Below are positions 14,688-24,664 of a stretch of 35,976 nt of DNA, piece by piece. Source of the stretch: a virus; the IMG/VR virus record IMGVR_UViG_3300042861_000830, positions 1 through 35,976 of that record. One strand, 5' to 3'. The first letter of the stretch is position 1. The number at the start of each line of letters is the position of its first letter. Position numbers and translations under genes: made by a program. The notes beneath the pieces are model-generated. The model was not told the DNA's origin. It saw only the letters and a program-made list of their open reading frames with translations, and ran no database searches.

Positions 14688-14715
14688 AAGTATTAATTTT
14701 AAATAAATTATCAGT

Positions 14716-15312
14716 ATGATAGATCCAATGACAATAGGCCTTATAGCAAGCGGCGTGGGTGCGCTAGGCAAAGGCATATTTGGTATGAGCCAAATGAATA
14801 AGGCTAACCAATTAAATCCTCAATTTGCAGAATACAAAGAGAATCCTTTAGCTAGACAAAATCTAGGCGCAGCTCAACAATTGTTTTATGGAAGAACGCC
14901 GGGCATGAGTCAAGCTCAAGCTAATATTCAAGCAGCTCAAGCAAATCAGTTAGCGGCAGGACAAAGAGGCGCAACAGATGCTGCAACATTATTGGCATTG
15001 GGTGCTGGAACTCAAGGTGCAACTAATGCAGCGTTATCAAACCTTGCAGCACAAGAAGGTCAGCAAAAAATGGGTATGTTTGATAATTTAAGTAGAGCAT
15101 ATGCTATGTCTATTGGAGAAGGAGATAAAGTGCAACAAAATAAAATGATGAAATTCCAATTTGATGCAAATGCACAAAATGCATTACGTCAATCTGGTAT
15201 TGGTAATATATTCGGCGGGGCAAGCGATATAGCAGGCGGATTAATGCAATATGGTAATTATCAAAATGCTCAGGATTATAATAAACTATTAGCCGGGTTA
15301 ATAAAAAAATAA
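14716..15312 (+). CDS. Putative internal virion (ejection/pilot) protein, Ala/Gln-rich
   Basis: A hydrophobic glycine-rich N-terminus (MIDPMTIGLIASGVGALGKG) is followed by a long Ala/Gln/Gly-rich helical region (AAQQLFYGRTPGMSQAQANI and similar) and a second Gly-rich segment near 160-180. This composition, with a membrane-active start and amphipathic helices, is typical of ejected pilot proteins such as T7 gp14 or microvirus H-type proteins. Homology is not claimed. It begins the three-gene set 14716-24320 that parallels the internal core gene set of T7-like phages. It follows the tail gene after a 28-nt spacer. Confidence 0.5.
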   Translation: MIDPMTIGLIASGVGALGKGIFGMSQMNKANQLNPQFAEYKENPLARQNLGAAQQLFYGRTPGMSQAQANIQAAQANQLAAGQRGATDAATLLALGAGTQGATNAALSNLAAQEGQQKMGMFDNLSRAYAMSIGEGDKVQQNKMMKFQFDANAQNALRQSGIGNIFGGASDIAGGLMQYGNYQNAQDYNKLLAGLIKK

Positions 15313-15315
15313 AAA

Positions 15316-16827
15316 ATGGCAAACGGAAATTTAGGTAGTTACGCGGTATCGCTTCCAAATGTATTTCAAGCTCCCGGACAAGCTCTGCAATCCGCAACTG
15401 AGCAAGTGCAAAGACAAGGTGAAAATTTTGCTCAAATGCAAATGCGTCAACAGGAAGCAGCTGAAAGAAAAGCAGAAAGAGATGAAGCTCAATTGTATAG
15501 AAAAATGCAAACTATACAAGAGCTTTCTGATTTGTCAAAATATCAAACAGCAAATGATGTAGCCAATGCAATTGGTAACAAAAGTGCAAATGATATAAAG
15601 GCAAAATATATAGCTTTAGCTAAAGAAGGCAAGGCTGGATTAGCTGATATAATGGAAGGAGTTAATAAAGAAATAGCATCTACAACAGAAGGGATGAATG
15701 CATTAAAAATGGAAGGTGAAAGTTTTGAAAATGCATTAAAAACATTAAAAACACAATTTCCAGAATTAGATGCAACTGCATTACTTACTGATTACAGAAA
15801 AGATGTAATAGGTAGAAGATTAAAAGATGGAACAAGTTTTGTAAACCCGATAGAAGTTCAACAATCTGATTTGGTAACAAATCTTTCAAACCCAGATTAT
15901 TTAAGTAAATACACAAGAGGTGGTAAAAATTTAACAGAAGCTATTACAGCTCCTAAAGGAATGGAAAAATCTTCTGTTTTTGTTGGTACGCCAACAGAGA
16001 ATGTTAAATTTGAAGCAACAATACCTTTTTGGAAAAGACCTACGTTTACACCAGAGCAAGCTCCGGGCGGTTTTTTGCAAAAGGGCATGCAGCCTTCATT
16101 AGAAATAAAAGCATCTACGCTTCCCCCTGAGGCTATACCTTCATCTTCAAAAGTGCCATTTAAAGTTATTGATACAGAAGTATATGATAGATTTTCGCAA
16201 GAACCAAAAACCAATCTTGAATTAATACAAGCAACAAGAGATAAGTTTCCGAACTATGATACATTTAATCCTACTGAAAAAGAATATGCTAAAAGAAATG
16301 TATTGTTTGATAAGTTATCTACTTTAGATCAAAGTCAATTCTATCCAACAGGAAGTACTCGTGCGCCAATTACTAATATAAACTTACCAAAAGAGGGTAC
16401 CCCAACGGTAAATGTATATCCAGAGATAGAAAAGCTAGTAGATTCAAGAACAGGAGGAATGGCAGCTCCACTTAATCAATTATCTTCAACTACGCAAGGT
16501 ATTATATTAGATTTTGCACGAAAGGCTAAAGGTGATAATCAATTATCCCAAAGCGAAATAGCAATTAAACGAAACTCAAAAGGGGAAATATCTATTTACG
16601 ATTTTAATGAAGAAACTGGGAAAATAGGCACAATGATTGCTCCTGTATCAAGGTTAGATGTTAATTTAGAAGCTCAACCTACGGCAAAGGGAAAGACAGA
16701 AATTTTAAAGAGTCAACCTGTTGAAAGTGGAAAAATTACCGTAATTTTAAACGGTCAAGAAGGCCAGATCCCGGCTAGTAATTGGGAAGCATTTAAAAGA
16801 AAATATCCGAACGCAAAAAGAAAATAA
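15316..16827 (+). CDS. Putative internal virion protein (503 aa)
   Basis: Residues about 25-75 form a charged coiled coil (QVQRQGENFAQMQMRQQEAA, then ERKAERDEAQLYRKMQ), followed by a helical middle and an extended Pro/Thr-rich part (about 230-380). The last 30 residues (GKITVILNGQEGQIPASNWE, then AFKRKYPNAKRK) form a basic module of a type that recurs at the end of phage internal proteins. There is no signal peptide. It is placed 3 nt after the pilot-like protein and 2 nt before the giant polyvalent protein, which suggests co-packaging in the capsid. No enzymatic motif was found. Confidence 0.5.
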   Translation: MANGNLGSYAVSLPNVFQAPGQALQSATEQVQRQGENFAQMQMRQQEAAERKAERDEAQLYRKMQTIQELSDLSKYQTANDVANAIGNKSANDIKAKYIALAKEGKAGLADIMEGVNKEIASTTEGMNALKMEGESFENALKTLKTQFPELDATALLTDYRKDVIGRRLKDGTSFVNPIEVQQSDLVTNLSNPDYLSKYTRGGKNLTEAITAPKGMEKSSVFVGTPTENVKFEATIPFWKRPTFTPEQAPGGFLQKGMQPSLEIKASTLPPEAIPSSSKVPFKVIDTEVYDRFSQEPKTNLELIQATRDKFPNYDTFNPTEKEYAKRNVLFDKLSTLDQSQFYPTGSTRAPITNINLPKEGTPTVNVYPEIEKLVDSRTGGMAAPLNQLSSTTQGIILDFARKAKGDNQLSQSEIAIKRNSKGEISIYDFNEETGKIGTMIAPVSRLDVNLEAQPTAKGKTEILKSQPVESGKITVILNGQEGQIPASNWEAFKRKYPNAKRK

Positions 16828-16829
16828 AA

Positions 16830-19800
16830 ATGGCAGATCAAAATCCTTTTTCTGAATTTGGTGGCGAATTAAAAGCAAAAGTAAGTTCAGATAATCCCTT
16901 TTCTGAATTTGGAGGTGAATTAAAAAAAAAAGAACCTACATCTTTAGGATTTTCGGTTACACCATTACCATCTCAAGATAAGTTCCAGCAAGGTTTGAAA
17001 TTTGCACAGCAAGGCTTTAAAATGCCTTCTGCTGATGTTCAAAGGCAAAAAAAGGAACAAGGATATTTATTAAATACGGTATCTTCATTAGATAGGGGTT
17101 TTTATAAAAACCTAGTAGGCAATCCGGTAAAAGGCTTAGGAACCTTATTGCAAGGTACAACAGCTAAAGTTTTAGGAGGTTCTGGGAAGGGATTTGTTAG
17201 CGAAGCGTTAATAGATTTTGGAGATTACTTTAATAAAACAATTGACGAACTAGCACCACAAGACGAAGAATTTAAGAATAGTTTAACAGACCAATTTGCC
17301 CAAGCGTTTGGTCAAGTTGGCTCTTTAGTACTTACTGCCGGAGCAGGAGGGGTTGGCAAGGGAGCATCTATGGCTACCCAGCTTGCACCGAAAGCGGCTG
17401 GAAAAGCAGCAGCAGCAAGAGGATTAGCAGCAGAGCTTACAAGTCCAACATCAATAAGTGCTGGTCTTTCTATGGGACAAGCTGAATTTGAAAAGGCAAA
17501 GCAATTTGGCGCATCTGATGAGGATGCATTTGAGGTATTTTATAAAAATGCAGCAGTTGGTTCTGTATTAGAAAAAATACCAACTATGCAGTTTTTGAAA
17601 AGATTTAATCAAGCTACATCTGGTGGTATTGCCAATTATATAAAGACAAAAGGAGTAGCAGGTATAACGGGGGGATTAGAGGAAATGACAACGGAGGTTT
17701 TGCAACAAATATATGCCAACAAAACAGCCAAGGACGTTTATAATATTAATCAAAACATTTTTGAGGATTTAACATCTTCTGGTGGTATTGGTTTTGGAGT
17801 TGGATTTCTTCTTAATGCTATGGGAGCAAAAGCGAGATTGCTTAAAAGAGATGGCAAAACCAGTGAAGCAAAGCAAATCCAAGATCAAATTCAACAATTT
17901 GAATCTAAGATAGAGGATGATAATAAAAAAGGGCAAGACGAAAAGATAAAAGTTAATAATATAGTAGATAAAATTGAGAAAGGCGAATTAGTTCCATTAG
18001 AGGATATAGAATTTTACGAAGCCAATAAAAATAAAATTGATAAGGCAATTCAAGCAAAACAACTAGAAGCAGAATTGTCAGCACCTTCTGTAATTATGCC
18101 AGAAGAAAATGTTGCTCCTGAAATTATAGAGCCAACAAGACCAGCTGTAATAATGCCAGAGGAGAACGTACCTGTTGAAACAACAGTAGTAAGGCCAGAA
18201 CAACAAGGCAAAGCTCCTTCTGTTATTATGCCAGAAGCTAATGTAGCTCCTGAAGTTGCAGAAACGGTAGTTACTGAAGAAGTTAAACCAACTGAAGTTA
18301 AACCAACTGAAGAAGCAAATTATAATGTAATTGCTGCTGATTATTTATTTACGGGTGGCAAAGGCGTTATTTTATCTACTGATTATTTTTTACAAGCATT
18401 GACTGCTTCTTTCCCGTATTCAAGTGAGAAAATTAATGAAATCAGGAACAGGTATGCAAATAAATTTGGGAATATTAAAGATGATATTGGTACCGATTCT
18501 TATAATTCAGCAATTAATGAAATAAAAGATGAAATAAATAAAACTTACAATAATGAAAAAGCAAGTGAATTATTTGATAAAATTGTCAACAATTCAACTG
18601 GGTTTACTCTTTCTAGGGAAGGTAATAAAGTAAGTAGTGAATTAGAAAAATTAAATGAAGAATTTAAACCAACTGAAACAAAAGCAGAAGTTAAACCAAC
18701 TGAAGTAAAGCCAGAGGTTAAGTCTAAATTAGAAGCATTTAAAAGCAAGTTTGCGCCACAGCCAAAACAACTTTCATTAAAAGGAATTGGTGCGGCTGAA
18801 ACTAGAAAGATTAATGAGGAAGCTAAAAAGGTTGAACCAAAAGACGCTAGGGGATTCGCATTATCGTGGCTTGCAACTGGTGATGAAAGCGTAAGCCCGG
18901 ATTCATTAAATAAATTACTTGGATCATTTAGAGCTTCTTTAAATGTTGGGAAGGTTAAAAAAACACAAGAAGAAAGATTAAGAGATTATGTAGATAAGGA
19001 AGGTGAAGATATAGATAAGGTTGCAGATAAGATTTGGGATAGATTGCCAGAGCAAATGCAAGATAAATTCACTAGCATGGATGTAAGAGATCAGCTTGAA
19101 ATGCTTATTGCAGAATATCCAACTAGAAAAGATGCAGCAGCGGCATTGGTTGAATATGGAACAGGTGAACAAGGGGTAGAAGAACAGCAAGCTAGATACG
19201 AAGAAGGCAAGGGTGTTTCTGAAACGCAAGAGGAAGCGCCAATTGAAATTAAAGGCGGGTTTGTTCCAATCGAAGAAGATATTGATGCAAAGAGTTTGTC
19301 AAAAAATATTGAAGATAAATATAATGTAAAATTAGATCTATTTGAAACAGATAAAGATATAAGTCTTTCTAAAATAGTAGTTCCAAAAGAAACAAGAGGA
19401 AAGGGCATTGGCACATCTGCAATGGAAGAAATTATTAATTATGCAGATATAAATAATAAAAGAATTTTATTGACACCGTCTACTGATTTTGGAGGAACTT
19501 CCGTAGATAGATTAAAAGAATTTTATAAAGGTTTTGGTTTTGTAGAAAATAAAGGTAAAAACAAAGATTTTACTACAAAAGAAACAATGTATAGAAATCC
19601 AATTCAAGTAGAAGAAACTCCATTTGCAATTGAGGAAGTTACTAGCGAAGAAGTTAATCAAATGCAAGATATAGTAAAAGATTATATCAATGAAGGTATT
19701 ACATCATTGCCGGAGATCAAAAAAGCGATTGCAAAAGAACTTGGATACAATACTAGAAAGTTAAGACAGACAATTGATGATGCATATAATAAATATACGG

Positions 19801-22800
19801 CAACAAAAGAAGCGGCACCAGTTGAGGTAACTAGCGGAGTTGTTGGCAGAATAGGTAATGCATTAAAAAAGATGTTTGGCAAAGATGCTCAAAAGCCTTT
19901 TGTAGCAAAAGACTCAAAAGCGTTAGAGGCAAAATTAAGCGATATAAAAGACGATGTAAGGTTTCAAATCGAAGCAGGTTTTAGAGGCGCAAATGATATG
20001 CCAGTTGCGTACAGGTATGATACAGATCAAGTGGCTAGAGAAAGATTTGATATACCAAAATTAAAAAAAATCGGGGAAGGCAGTGATAGAGTTGTTTTTG
20101 ATTTAAAAGATGGAAAAGTTCTTAAAATTGCAAAAACGCCAAGAGGATTAGAGCAAAATATATACGAGGGCGATTATTACTTGTCAGGGACAATTTTACC
20201 TGAAACTTTTGAAAGAGGATTGAATTATGTGGTAGTAGAAAAAATTAGCCCAGCGATAACAAGGACTATTGATTTAGGGATTGCTGATATAAATATTGAG
20301 TCTGATAAAAAGGGAATTGGTAAATTAAATGATTTGTTAAAAAAATTAAAACAATTTACTCAAAAAGATTTTGATAATCATAATGGCGATTTGCAAGATA
20401 TTTTAGCTGAATATGATTTGACAGATATAATGAATTATGATGTTATATGGAATGATTTTACAGCTAAAAGAAATTGGGGATTGAAAGATGGGGAGCCACT
20501 CCATTTAGATGGCGGAACATTTGGTGGTATTCAAATGCTTGACAGATTTAAAGGTCAAAAACCATTAAGCGATCCTGAATTTAGAGATATTTACAATAAA
20601 AGCAAAAAGGCAAAGATTGAAAATAAAGACGTAGATAAGTTTACCAAATTTATGGCTACGCCTGATGCAGATATACTTGGTTTTACTTATCAAAACAAAA
20701 TGTATTTAAACGGAGAAAAGTTAAATCCAAATACGCCTATTCATGAAGCAGGCCATATATGGGTTGAATGGACAAAAACAAACGATCCTAAAATTTATGC
20801 CAAGGGCATGGAGTTAGTTGAAGGTTCTCCATATTTAAAGAAAGCAAAAGAAAGTAAGTTTTACCAACAGCAAGCAGAAAACATGACTGATGCTGAAAAG
20901 ACAGATTATTTTAAAAACGAAGCGCTAGCAATGGCTATTGGTGATAAAGGTGCGCAATTTGTTGTAGAGTCTAAGAGAGAGTCATTCAAAGATTGGTTAA
21001 AGACATTATGGACTAAGATAAAGAGCTTAACAGGATTTAAAGATTTAACAGAAGAAGAATTTCAAAATCTTACTTTTGAAGAATTTTCTAAAATGGCTGT
21101 TAAAGAAATATTGGGAGTAGAGAACGACCTAGACCAGTTCCAAGCTGCAAGATCGATGAAGAAAAAGAAAGAATTTGTAAAAGGCAAAGTAAGAGGAGAG
21201 GCCAACAAAAGAGCAATAGATGATTTTGAGGTAGATGACATGATTAAGTTAATCAAAGCAGATTATGATTTACAAACACTTAAAAATATAAAAGATGCCA
21301 TACAAAAGCGAAGCGCAGAGGAGGTTCTTCCAAGCCAACCGCGCAAAATTGGAGAAAGAAGGGGTGAACGTAAACGAGTGGAACCAAGAGTCGAAGGGGA
21401 TGAAGCTGCCGGAGAAGGTGAAGCAACACCAACCGAAGATGTTGAGAAGGAGTGGCAAGGGGCGATAACAATTGCCGCAAATGAAGAAAGAAGGCAAATG
21501 CTAGGCTTACCAGAGTATCAAAGAGAAAAGCAATCATTTGAGGAGTGGACTAATAAGGCCATAAAGATGATAAAAAGAGGGTATAATGTAGAGAAGCTGC
21601 TTGACAAAATGGAAAAAGGAAATTACTCGCCAACTCCTGAAGAAAATCAAATAAGAAAGATTTATGTAGCAAAATTAAAAAGTGATTATGATGCTAACCC
21701 TACTCCAGAATTAGAGAAGAAATTAATAAGATATACTCAATTAAACGATATAGTAAATTCTCAATTGGGCAGACAATTAAGATCTTTAGCTGATGTTACA
21801 GAACCAAGAGAAACACTTGCAGACTTTGTAATATCTAAAATGGAAGCTAATAATGTTGACGAGCTTACAGAAAAACAAAGAAAGCAAGTAGAAAAGCAAT
21901 ACGAAGAAATTAAAAAGAAAGAGGAAGATGTAGAAGCAAAATTAGAAATTAATGACGAGCTTAATGCTCAATTACTTGCTGAAACTGTATTTAAAGAAGA
22001 AAAAGCAAAGAGAAAGCCTTACCAAAAAACAAAAGACTATAAGGCAGATAGAAAATCTATTATAGAATCTATTAAGCAAAAATGGAAAGATAAAGACAAG
22101 CCTAGTGATGTTTTAATGGCATTGCCGTTTCCTGTTCCAACAAAAAAAGCTCAACAACTTGTTGCAATCGCACCGGATGTTAGCAAATTAATGGCTTCTT
22201 ATATAGAAGAAGGTGTTGATGATTTAAAGGAAATAGTAAGTCGCATTTATGTTGATTTAAGAAATGAAATAGATGGATTATCTGAAAAGGATATATTTGA
22301 TGTTATTGCAGGAAGGTATAAAAAAGAAAAACCATTATTAACTCAATTGCAATTAAAAAAAGCTGAATTAAAAAAAGAAGCTGAATTAATCGCTAAGATT
22401 GAGGATATCATGGCTGGGAATATGCCAACTAATGAAAAGGCAAAAATTGAACAAAATCAAAGAATTACTCAGTTAAGAAATGAATTAAGAGATTTAAAGA
22501 AAGAAGTTGGTTTTTATGATTTATCAAAAATCAATTCTTTAAAAGAAAAGAATCTTGAAAAAATAAAAGAAATTGATGAGAAAATTCAAAAAGGAGATTT
22601 TGAGAAAGCAATAAAAGCCCCATCATTTTTAGAAAATCCTGAGTTTAGAAAGAAGTATCCTAAAGAATATGAGGCTTATATTCAATCTGCAAAAGAATTG
22701 TCAGATAAAAAGCATGAATTTGAAGTTTCTTTAGCTAAAGATGAACTAAAAGGTTTGACATTTAGGGATAAACTAGTAAAAAGATGGGGGCCTGAATTTA

Positions 22801-24320
22801 AAAATACTTTATCTGCAATTAAGGCTACATTGGATAACTCCTTTATTTTTATACAACTTGGGCCGGCTATTTGGTCTAATCCATTGTTGTTGCCTAAAGT
22901 ATTGAATGAGCAAAGAAAAGTTATTTTTAATGAAGGTAGATTTAAGAGAGAAATAGTACAAATTTTTGAAAATAAAGAGCTTGCAAATCTAATTGAGGTT
23001 TCTGGTTTAGATATTTTAGATCCACAAACTTTAAGAGAAAGTTTAAGAGAAGAACAATTAGGCGGTACAGACTTTTTGGAAAGAAGCGTAGAAATAAAAG
23101 GGAAAAAATATTCTTTAGCTACAATAATTAAAGCTCCTTTTGAAAGAATTGCAATTGCAGCCGGAAACTATGTAAGATTAAAATTATTCTTAGAAAGTGT
23201 AAGCCATTTAGAAGCGCAAGGTAAAACGATAGAAACCCATGAAAAAGAATTTAAAGACGCCGCAAGAATTGCAAACGAAATGACTGCTAGAGGAGAATTG
23301 TCAGAAGAATTTAAAACAGGAAAATTAAAAACTTTATCTTCTTTAACTTGGGCCCCTAAGATGATTGGATCTACTATAAATCTTTTAGGCTTGGGTGATA
23401 TATATAATTATGCACTAGGAAGAAAAGGTTACTACGCTAGTTTATCTCCTGAATTAAGAAAGGCAGCTATTGGCAAAATGGCCACAGCAATTGCTGTACC
23501 TTATTTAGCTATGGCAGCACTAGCGTTAGATGATGATTTTGAAGTTGATTATGATCCAAGAAGTGTAACATTTGGTCAGATAAAACAAATATCAACAGGT
23601 AAATCGTGGAATCCATATGGCAGATTTACTTCTGTTGTAAGATATCTAATTCTTATGATGCTTGGTGTAAGATATATAGGTGATGAAAAATTGAGAGCTG
23701 ACTTTAAAACAGAAACCTTTAAATTTTTTAGAGGCAAGATGGCACCCGCATATGGTCTTGGTCTTGATTTGGCTTTCAGAGAAGGATTTGATGGTCAACC
23801 ATTAAGTTTCAATGACGTTGCAAAAGATGCTATAACTCCATTAGCAATAAAAGACTTAAAGACATATTTAGAAGATGATGGCACATGGGGATTGATTACA
23901 CAGGGCTTGCCTGCATTAAGTGGTATAAAAGTAGGTACCGAAAAGCAATACAATCAAGCCAAGCAGCCATTAGAGGATATTATTAAAAAGCACGCTAGAA
24001 CAGATGATACATATTATTCTTTTGAATTAAAAAATCCATCTACCAAAGAAATAGCAACCAAAGAGCAGTTTGATAAGTTTGTAAAAGAAAGAGATAAATT
24101 AATTGCAGAAAAGCTAACCGACCTTTATAATGGCTATGTAATTACAGATTCGCCAAATCCGGTTCCTTTTGTATCATTAGAACCAAATGAGGCTGGTAAG
24201 CAGATTTCAACAGCTAAAACCGAAGCAACTAAAGAAGCTAAAGAAATAGTTTTTGGCAAAAAGAAAAAAACGGCTATGGAGAGATTGATTGAACGTAAAA
24301 GAAGGTTGTTAAGAAGATAG
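16830..24320 (+). CDS. Giant polyvalent virion protein: GNAT, kinase-like and zincin domains (2496 aa)
   Basis: The order is: two NPFSEFGGELK repeats (5-15, 22-32); a Gly/Ala-rich helical region to about 340; linkers with three VIMPE(E/A)NV and several KPTE repeats (about 415-500, 610-640); a GNAT acetyltransferase segment with RGKGIG at 856-861; a kinase-like segment with glycine loop GEGSDRVVF (1082-1090), VLKIA lysine (K1099) and NWG...HLDGG (D1227); a zincin motif HEAGH (1305-1309); long coiled coils (about 1500-1980); and a conserved C-terminal domain with a hydrophobic stretch near 2216-2235. This fits the class of large polyvalent proteins thought to be injected with phage DNA to act on host targets. 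Confidence 0.7.
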   Translation: MADQNPFSEFGGELKAKVSSDNPFSEFGGELKKKEPTSLGFSVTPLPSQDKFQQGLKFAQQGFKMPSADVQRQKKEQGYLLNTVSSLDRGFYKNLVGNPVKGLGTLLQGTTAKVLGGSGKGFVSEALIDFGDYFNKTIDELAPQDEEFKNSLTDQFAQAFGQVGSLVLTAGAGGVGKGASMATQLAPKAAGKAAAARGLAAELTSPTSISAGLSMGQAEFEKAKQFGASDEDAFEVFYKNAAVGSVLEKIPTMQFLKRFNQATSGGIANYIKTKGVAGITGGLEEMTTEVLQQIYANKTAKDVYNINQNIFEDLTSSGGIGFGVGFLLNAMGAKARLLKRDGKTSEAKQIQDQIQQFESKIEDDNKKGQDEKIKVNNIVDKIEKGELVPLEDIEFYEANKNKIDKAIQAKQLEAELSAPSVIMPEENVAPEIIEPTRPAVIMPEENVPVETTVVRPEQQGKAPSVIMPEANVAPEVAETVVTEEVKPTEVKPTEEANYNVIAADYLFTGGKGVILSTDYFLQALTASFPYSSEKINEIRNRYANKFGNIKDDIGTDSYNSAINEIKDEINKTYNNEKASELFDKIVNNSTGFTLSREGNKVSSELEKLNEEFKPTETKAEVKPTEVKPEVKSKLEAFKSKFAPQPKQLSLKGIGAAETRKINEEAKKVEPKDARGFALSWLATGDESVSPDSLNKLLGSFRASLNVGKVKKTQEERLRDYVDKEGEDIDKVADKIWDRLPEQMQDKFTSMDVRDQLEMLIAEYPTRKDAAAALVEYGTGEQGVEEQQARYEEGKGVSETQEEAPIEIKGGFVPIEEDIDAKSLSKNIEDKYNVKLDLFETDKDISLSKIVVPKETRGKGIGTSAMEEIINYADINNKRILLTPSTDFGGTSVDRLKEFYKGFGFVENKGKNKDFTTKETMYRNPIQVEETPFAIEEVTSEEVNQMQDIVKDYINEGITSLPEIKKAIAKELGYNTRKLRQTIDDAYNKYTATKEAAPVEVTSGVVGRIGNALKKMFGKDAQKPFVAKDSKALEAKLSDIKDDVRFQIEAGFRGANDMPVAYRYDTDQVARERFDIPKLKKIGEGSDRVVFDLKDGKVLKIAKTPRGLEQNIYEGDYYLSGTILPETFERGLNYVVVEKISPAITRTIDLGIADINIESDKKGIGKLNDLLKKLKQFTQKDFDNHNGDLQDILAEYDLTDIMNYDVIWNDFTAKRNWGLKDGEPLHLDGGTFGGIQMLDRFKGQKPLSDPEFRDIYNKSKKAKIENKDVDKFTKFMATPDADILGFTYQNKMYLNGEKLNPNTPIHEAGHIWVEWTKTNDPKIYAKGMELVEGSPYLKKAKESKFYQQQAENMTDAEKTDYFKNEALAMAIGDKGAQFVVESKRESFKDWLKTLWTKIKSLTGFKDLTEEEFQNLTFEEFSKMAVKEILGVENDLDQFQAARSMKKKKEFVKGKVRGEANKRAIDDFEVDDMIKLIKADYDLQTLKNIKDAIQKRSAEEVLPSQPRKIGERRGERKRVEPRVEGDEAAGEGEATPTEDVEKEWQGAITIAANEERRQMLGLPEYQREKQSFEEWTNKAIKMIKRGYNVEKLLDKMEKGNYSPTPEENQIRKIYVAKLKSDYDANPTPELEKKLIRYTQLNDIVNSQLGRQLRSLADVTEPRETLADFVISKMEANNVDELTEKQRKQVEKQYEEIKKKEEDVEAKLEINDELNAQLLAETVFKEEKAKRKPYQKTKDYKADRKSIIESIKQKWKDKDKPSDVLMALPFPVPTKKAQQLVAIAPDVSKLMASYIEEGVDDLKEIVSRIYVDLRNEIDGLSEKDIFDVIAGRYKKEKPLLTQLQLKKAELKKEAELIAKIEDIMAGNMPTNEKAKIEQNQRITQLRNELRDLKKEVGFYDLSKINSLKEKNLEKIKEIDEKIQKGDFEKAIKAPSFLENPEFRKKYPKEYEAYIQSAKELSDKKHEFEVSLAKDELKGLTFRDKLVKRWGPEFKNTLSAIKATLDNSFIFIQLGPAIWSNPLLLPKVLNEQRKVIFNEGRFKREIVQIFENKELANLIEVSGLDILDPQTLRESLREEQLGGTDFLERSVEIKGKKYSLATIIKAPFERIAIAAGNYVRLKLFLESVSHLEAQGKTIETHEKEFKDAARIANEMTARGELSEEFKTGKLKTLSSLTWAPKMIGSTINLLGLGDIYNYALGRKGYYASLSPELRKAAIGKMATAIAVPYLAMAALALDDDFEVDYDPRSVTFGQIKQISTGKSWNPYGRFTSVVRYLILMMLGVRYIGDEKLRADFKTETFKFFRGKMAPAYGLGLDLAFREGFDGQPLSFNDVAKDAITPLAIKDLKTYLEDDGTWGLITQGLPALSGIKVGTEKQYNQAKQPLEDIIKKHARTDDTYYSFELKNPSTKEIATKEQFDKFVKERDKLIAEKLTDLYNGYVITDSPNPVPFVSLEPNEAGKQISTAKTEATKEAKEIVFGKKKKTAMERLIERKRRLLRR
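16842..16925 (+). repeat. Tandem NPFSEFGGELK peptide repeat at the N-terminus of the giant protein
   Basis: Residues 5-15 and 22-32 of the giant protein are identical (NPFSEFGGELK), encoded with a 51-bp period and several silent differences, so selection appears to act on the peptide. Short N-terminal NPF..F motifs recur in large phage internal proteins and may be docking or packaging signals (inference). Confidence 0.7.
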
Positions 24321-24324
24321 TTTA

Positions 24325-24332
24325 TATATTTG
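24325..24332 (+). promoter_or_regulatory. Promoter-like -7 element before the terminase genes
   Basis: TATATTTG matches TAnnTTTG exactly in the 32-nt spacer between the giant gene and the 24353 gene, with a TTG 16 nt upstream (24306-24308) that is closer than the standard distance. The start would be near 24338, about 15 nt before the ATG. It could give the terminase and glycosylation genes their own transcription. Confidence 0.4.
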
Positions 24333-24352
24333 TATTAACTAAAACTATCTAA

Positions 24353-24664
24353 ATGGAAACATTAGAAGAATTAAGACAAAAGGTAGCCCTATATGAACAG
24401 AACGGGGCTGCCAAGTTGTTTTACGCTTTGAATAGAAAGGCAAATGAAATGGCTGATTTGCTTAATAAGACCAACTTATCCCATTTGCTTTTAGAAGATC
24501 CAAAAGACAAGACTTTTGAAAGATTAAAAGCTATTTGGAATGATAGCTCTGCCTTGTCAACGGCAATTAAAGACTTAGGCATATCTGCTGGTGTTACTGG
24601 CGATGAGCAAAAGGATGTAGTCAAAAAGCCATTTGTAGAAAGTATAGCTGAATCTAGAAGATAA
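24353..24664 (+). CDS. Putative small terminase subunit (103 aa)
   Basis: This is an acidic-basic helical protein (ETLEELRQKVALYEQNGAAK, then LFYALNRKANEMADLLNK) with a C-terminal part carrying AIKDLGISAGVTGDEQKDV. Its stop overlaps the terminase ATG (TAATG), so translation is coupled and the products may act together. Small terminase subunits are usually small helical proteins encoded just upstream of the large one. That position is the main argument, since no HTH is obvious. Alternatively it could be a terminase-associated protein of unknown role. Confidence 0.45.
   Translation: METLEELRQKVALYEQNGAAKLFYALNRKANEMADLLNKTNLSHLLLEDPKDKTFERLKAIWNDSSALSTAIKDLGISAGVTGDEQKDVVKKPFVESIAESRR

Noticed and set aside
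21062-21537. Three reverse-strand frames of 64-85 aa inside the giant gene
   Set aside because: They are antisense shadows of the charged linker region and have no start context or motifs.
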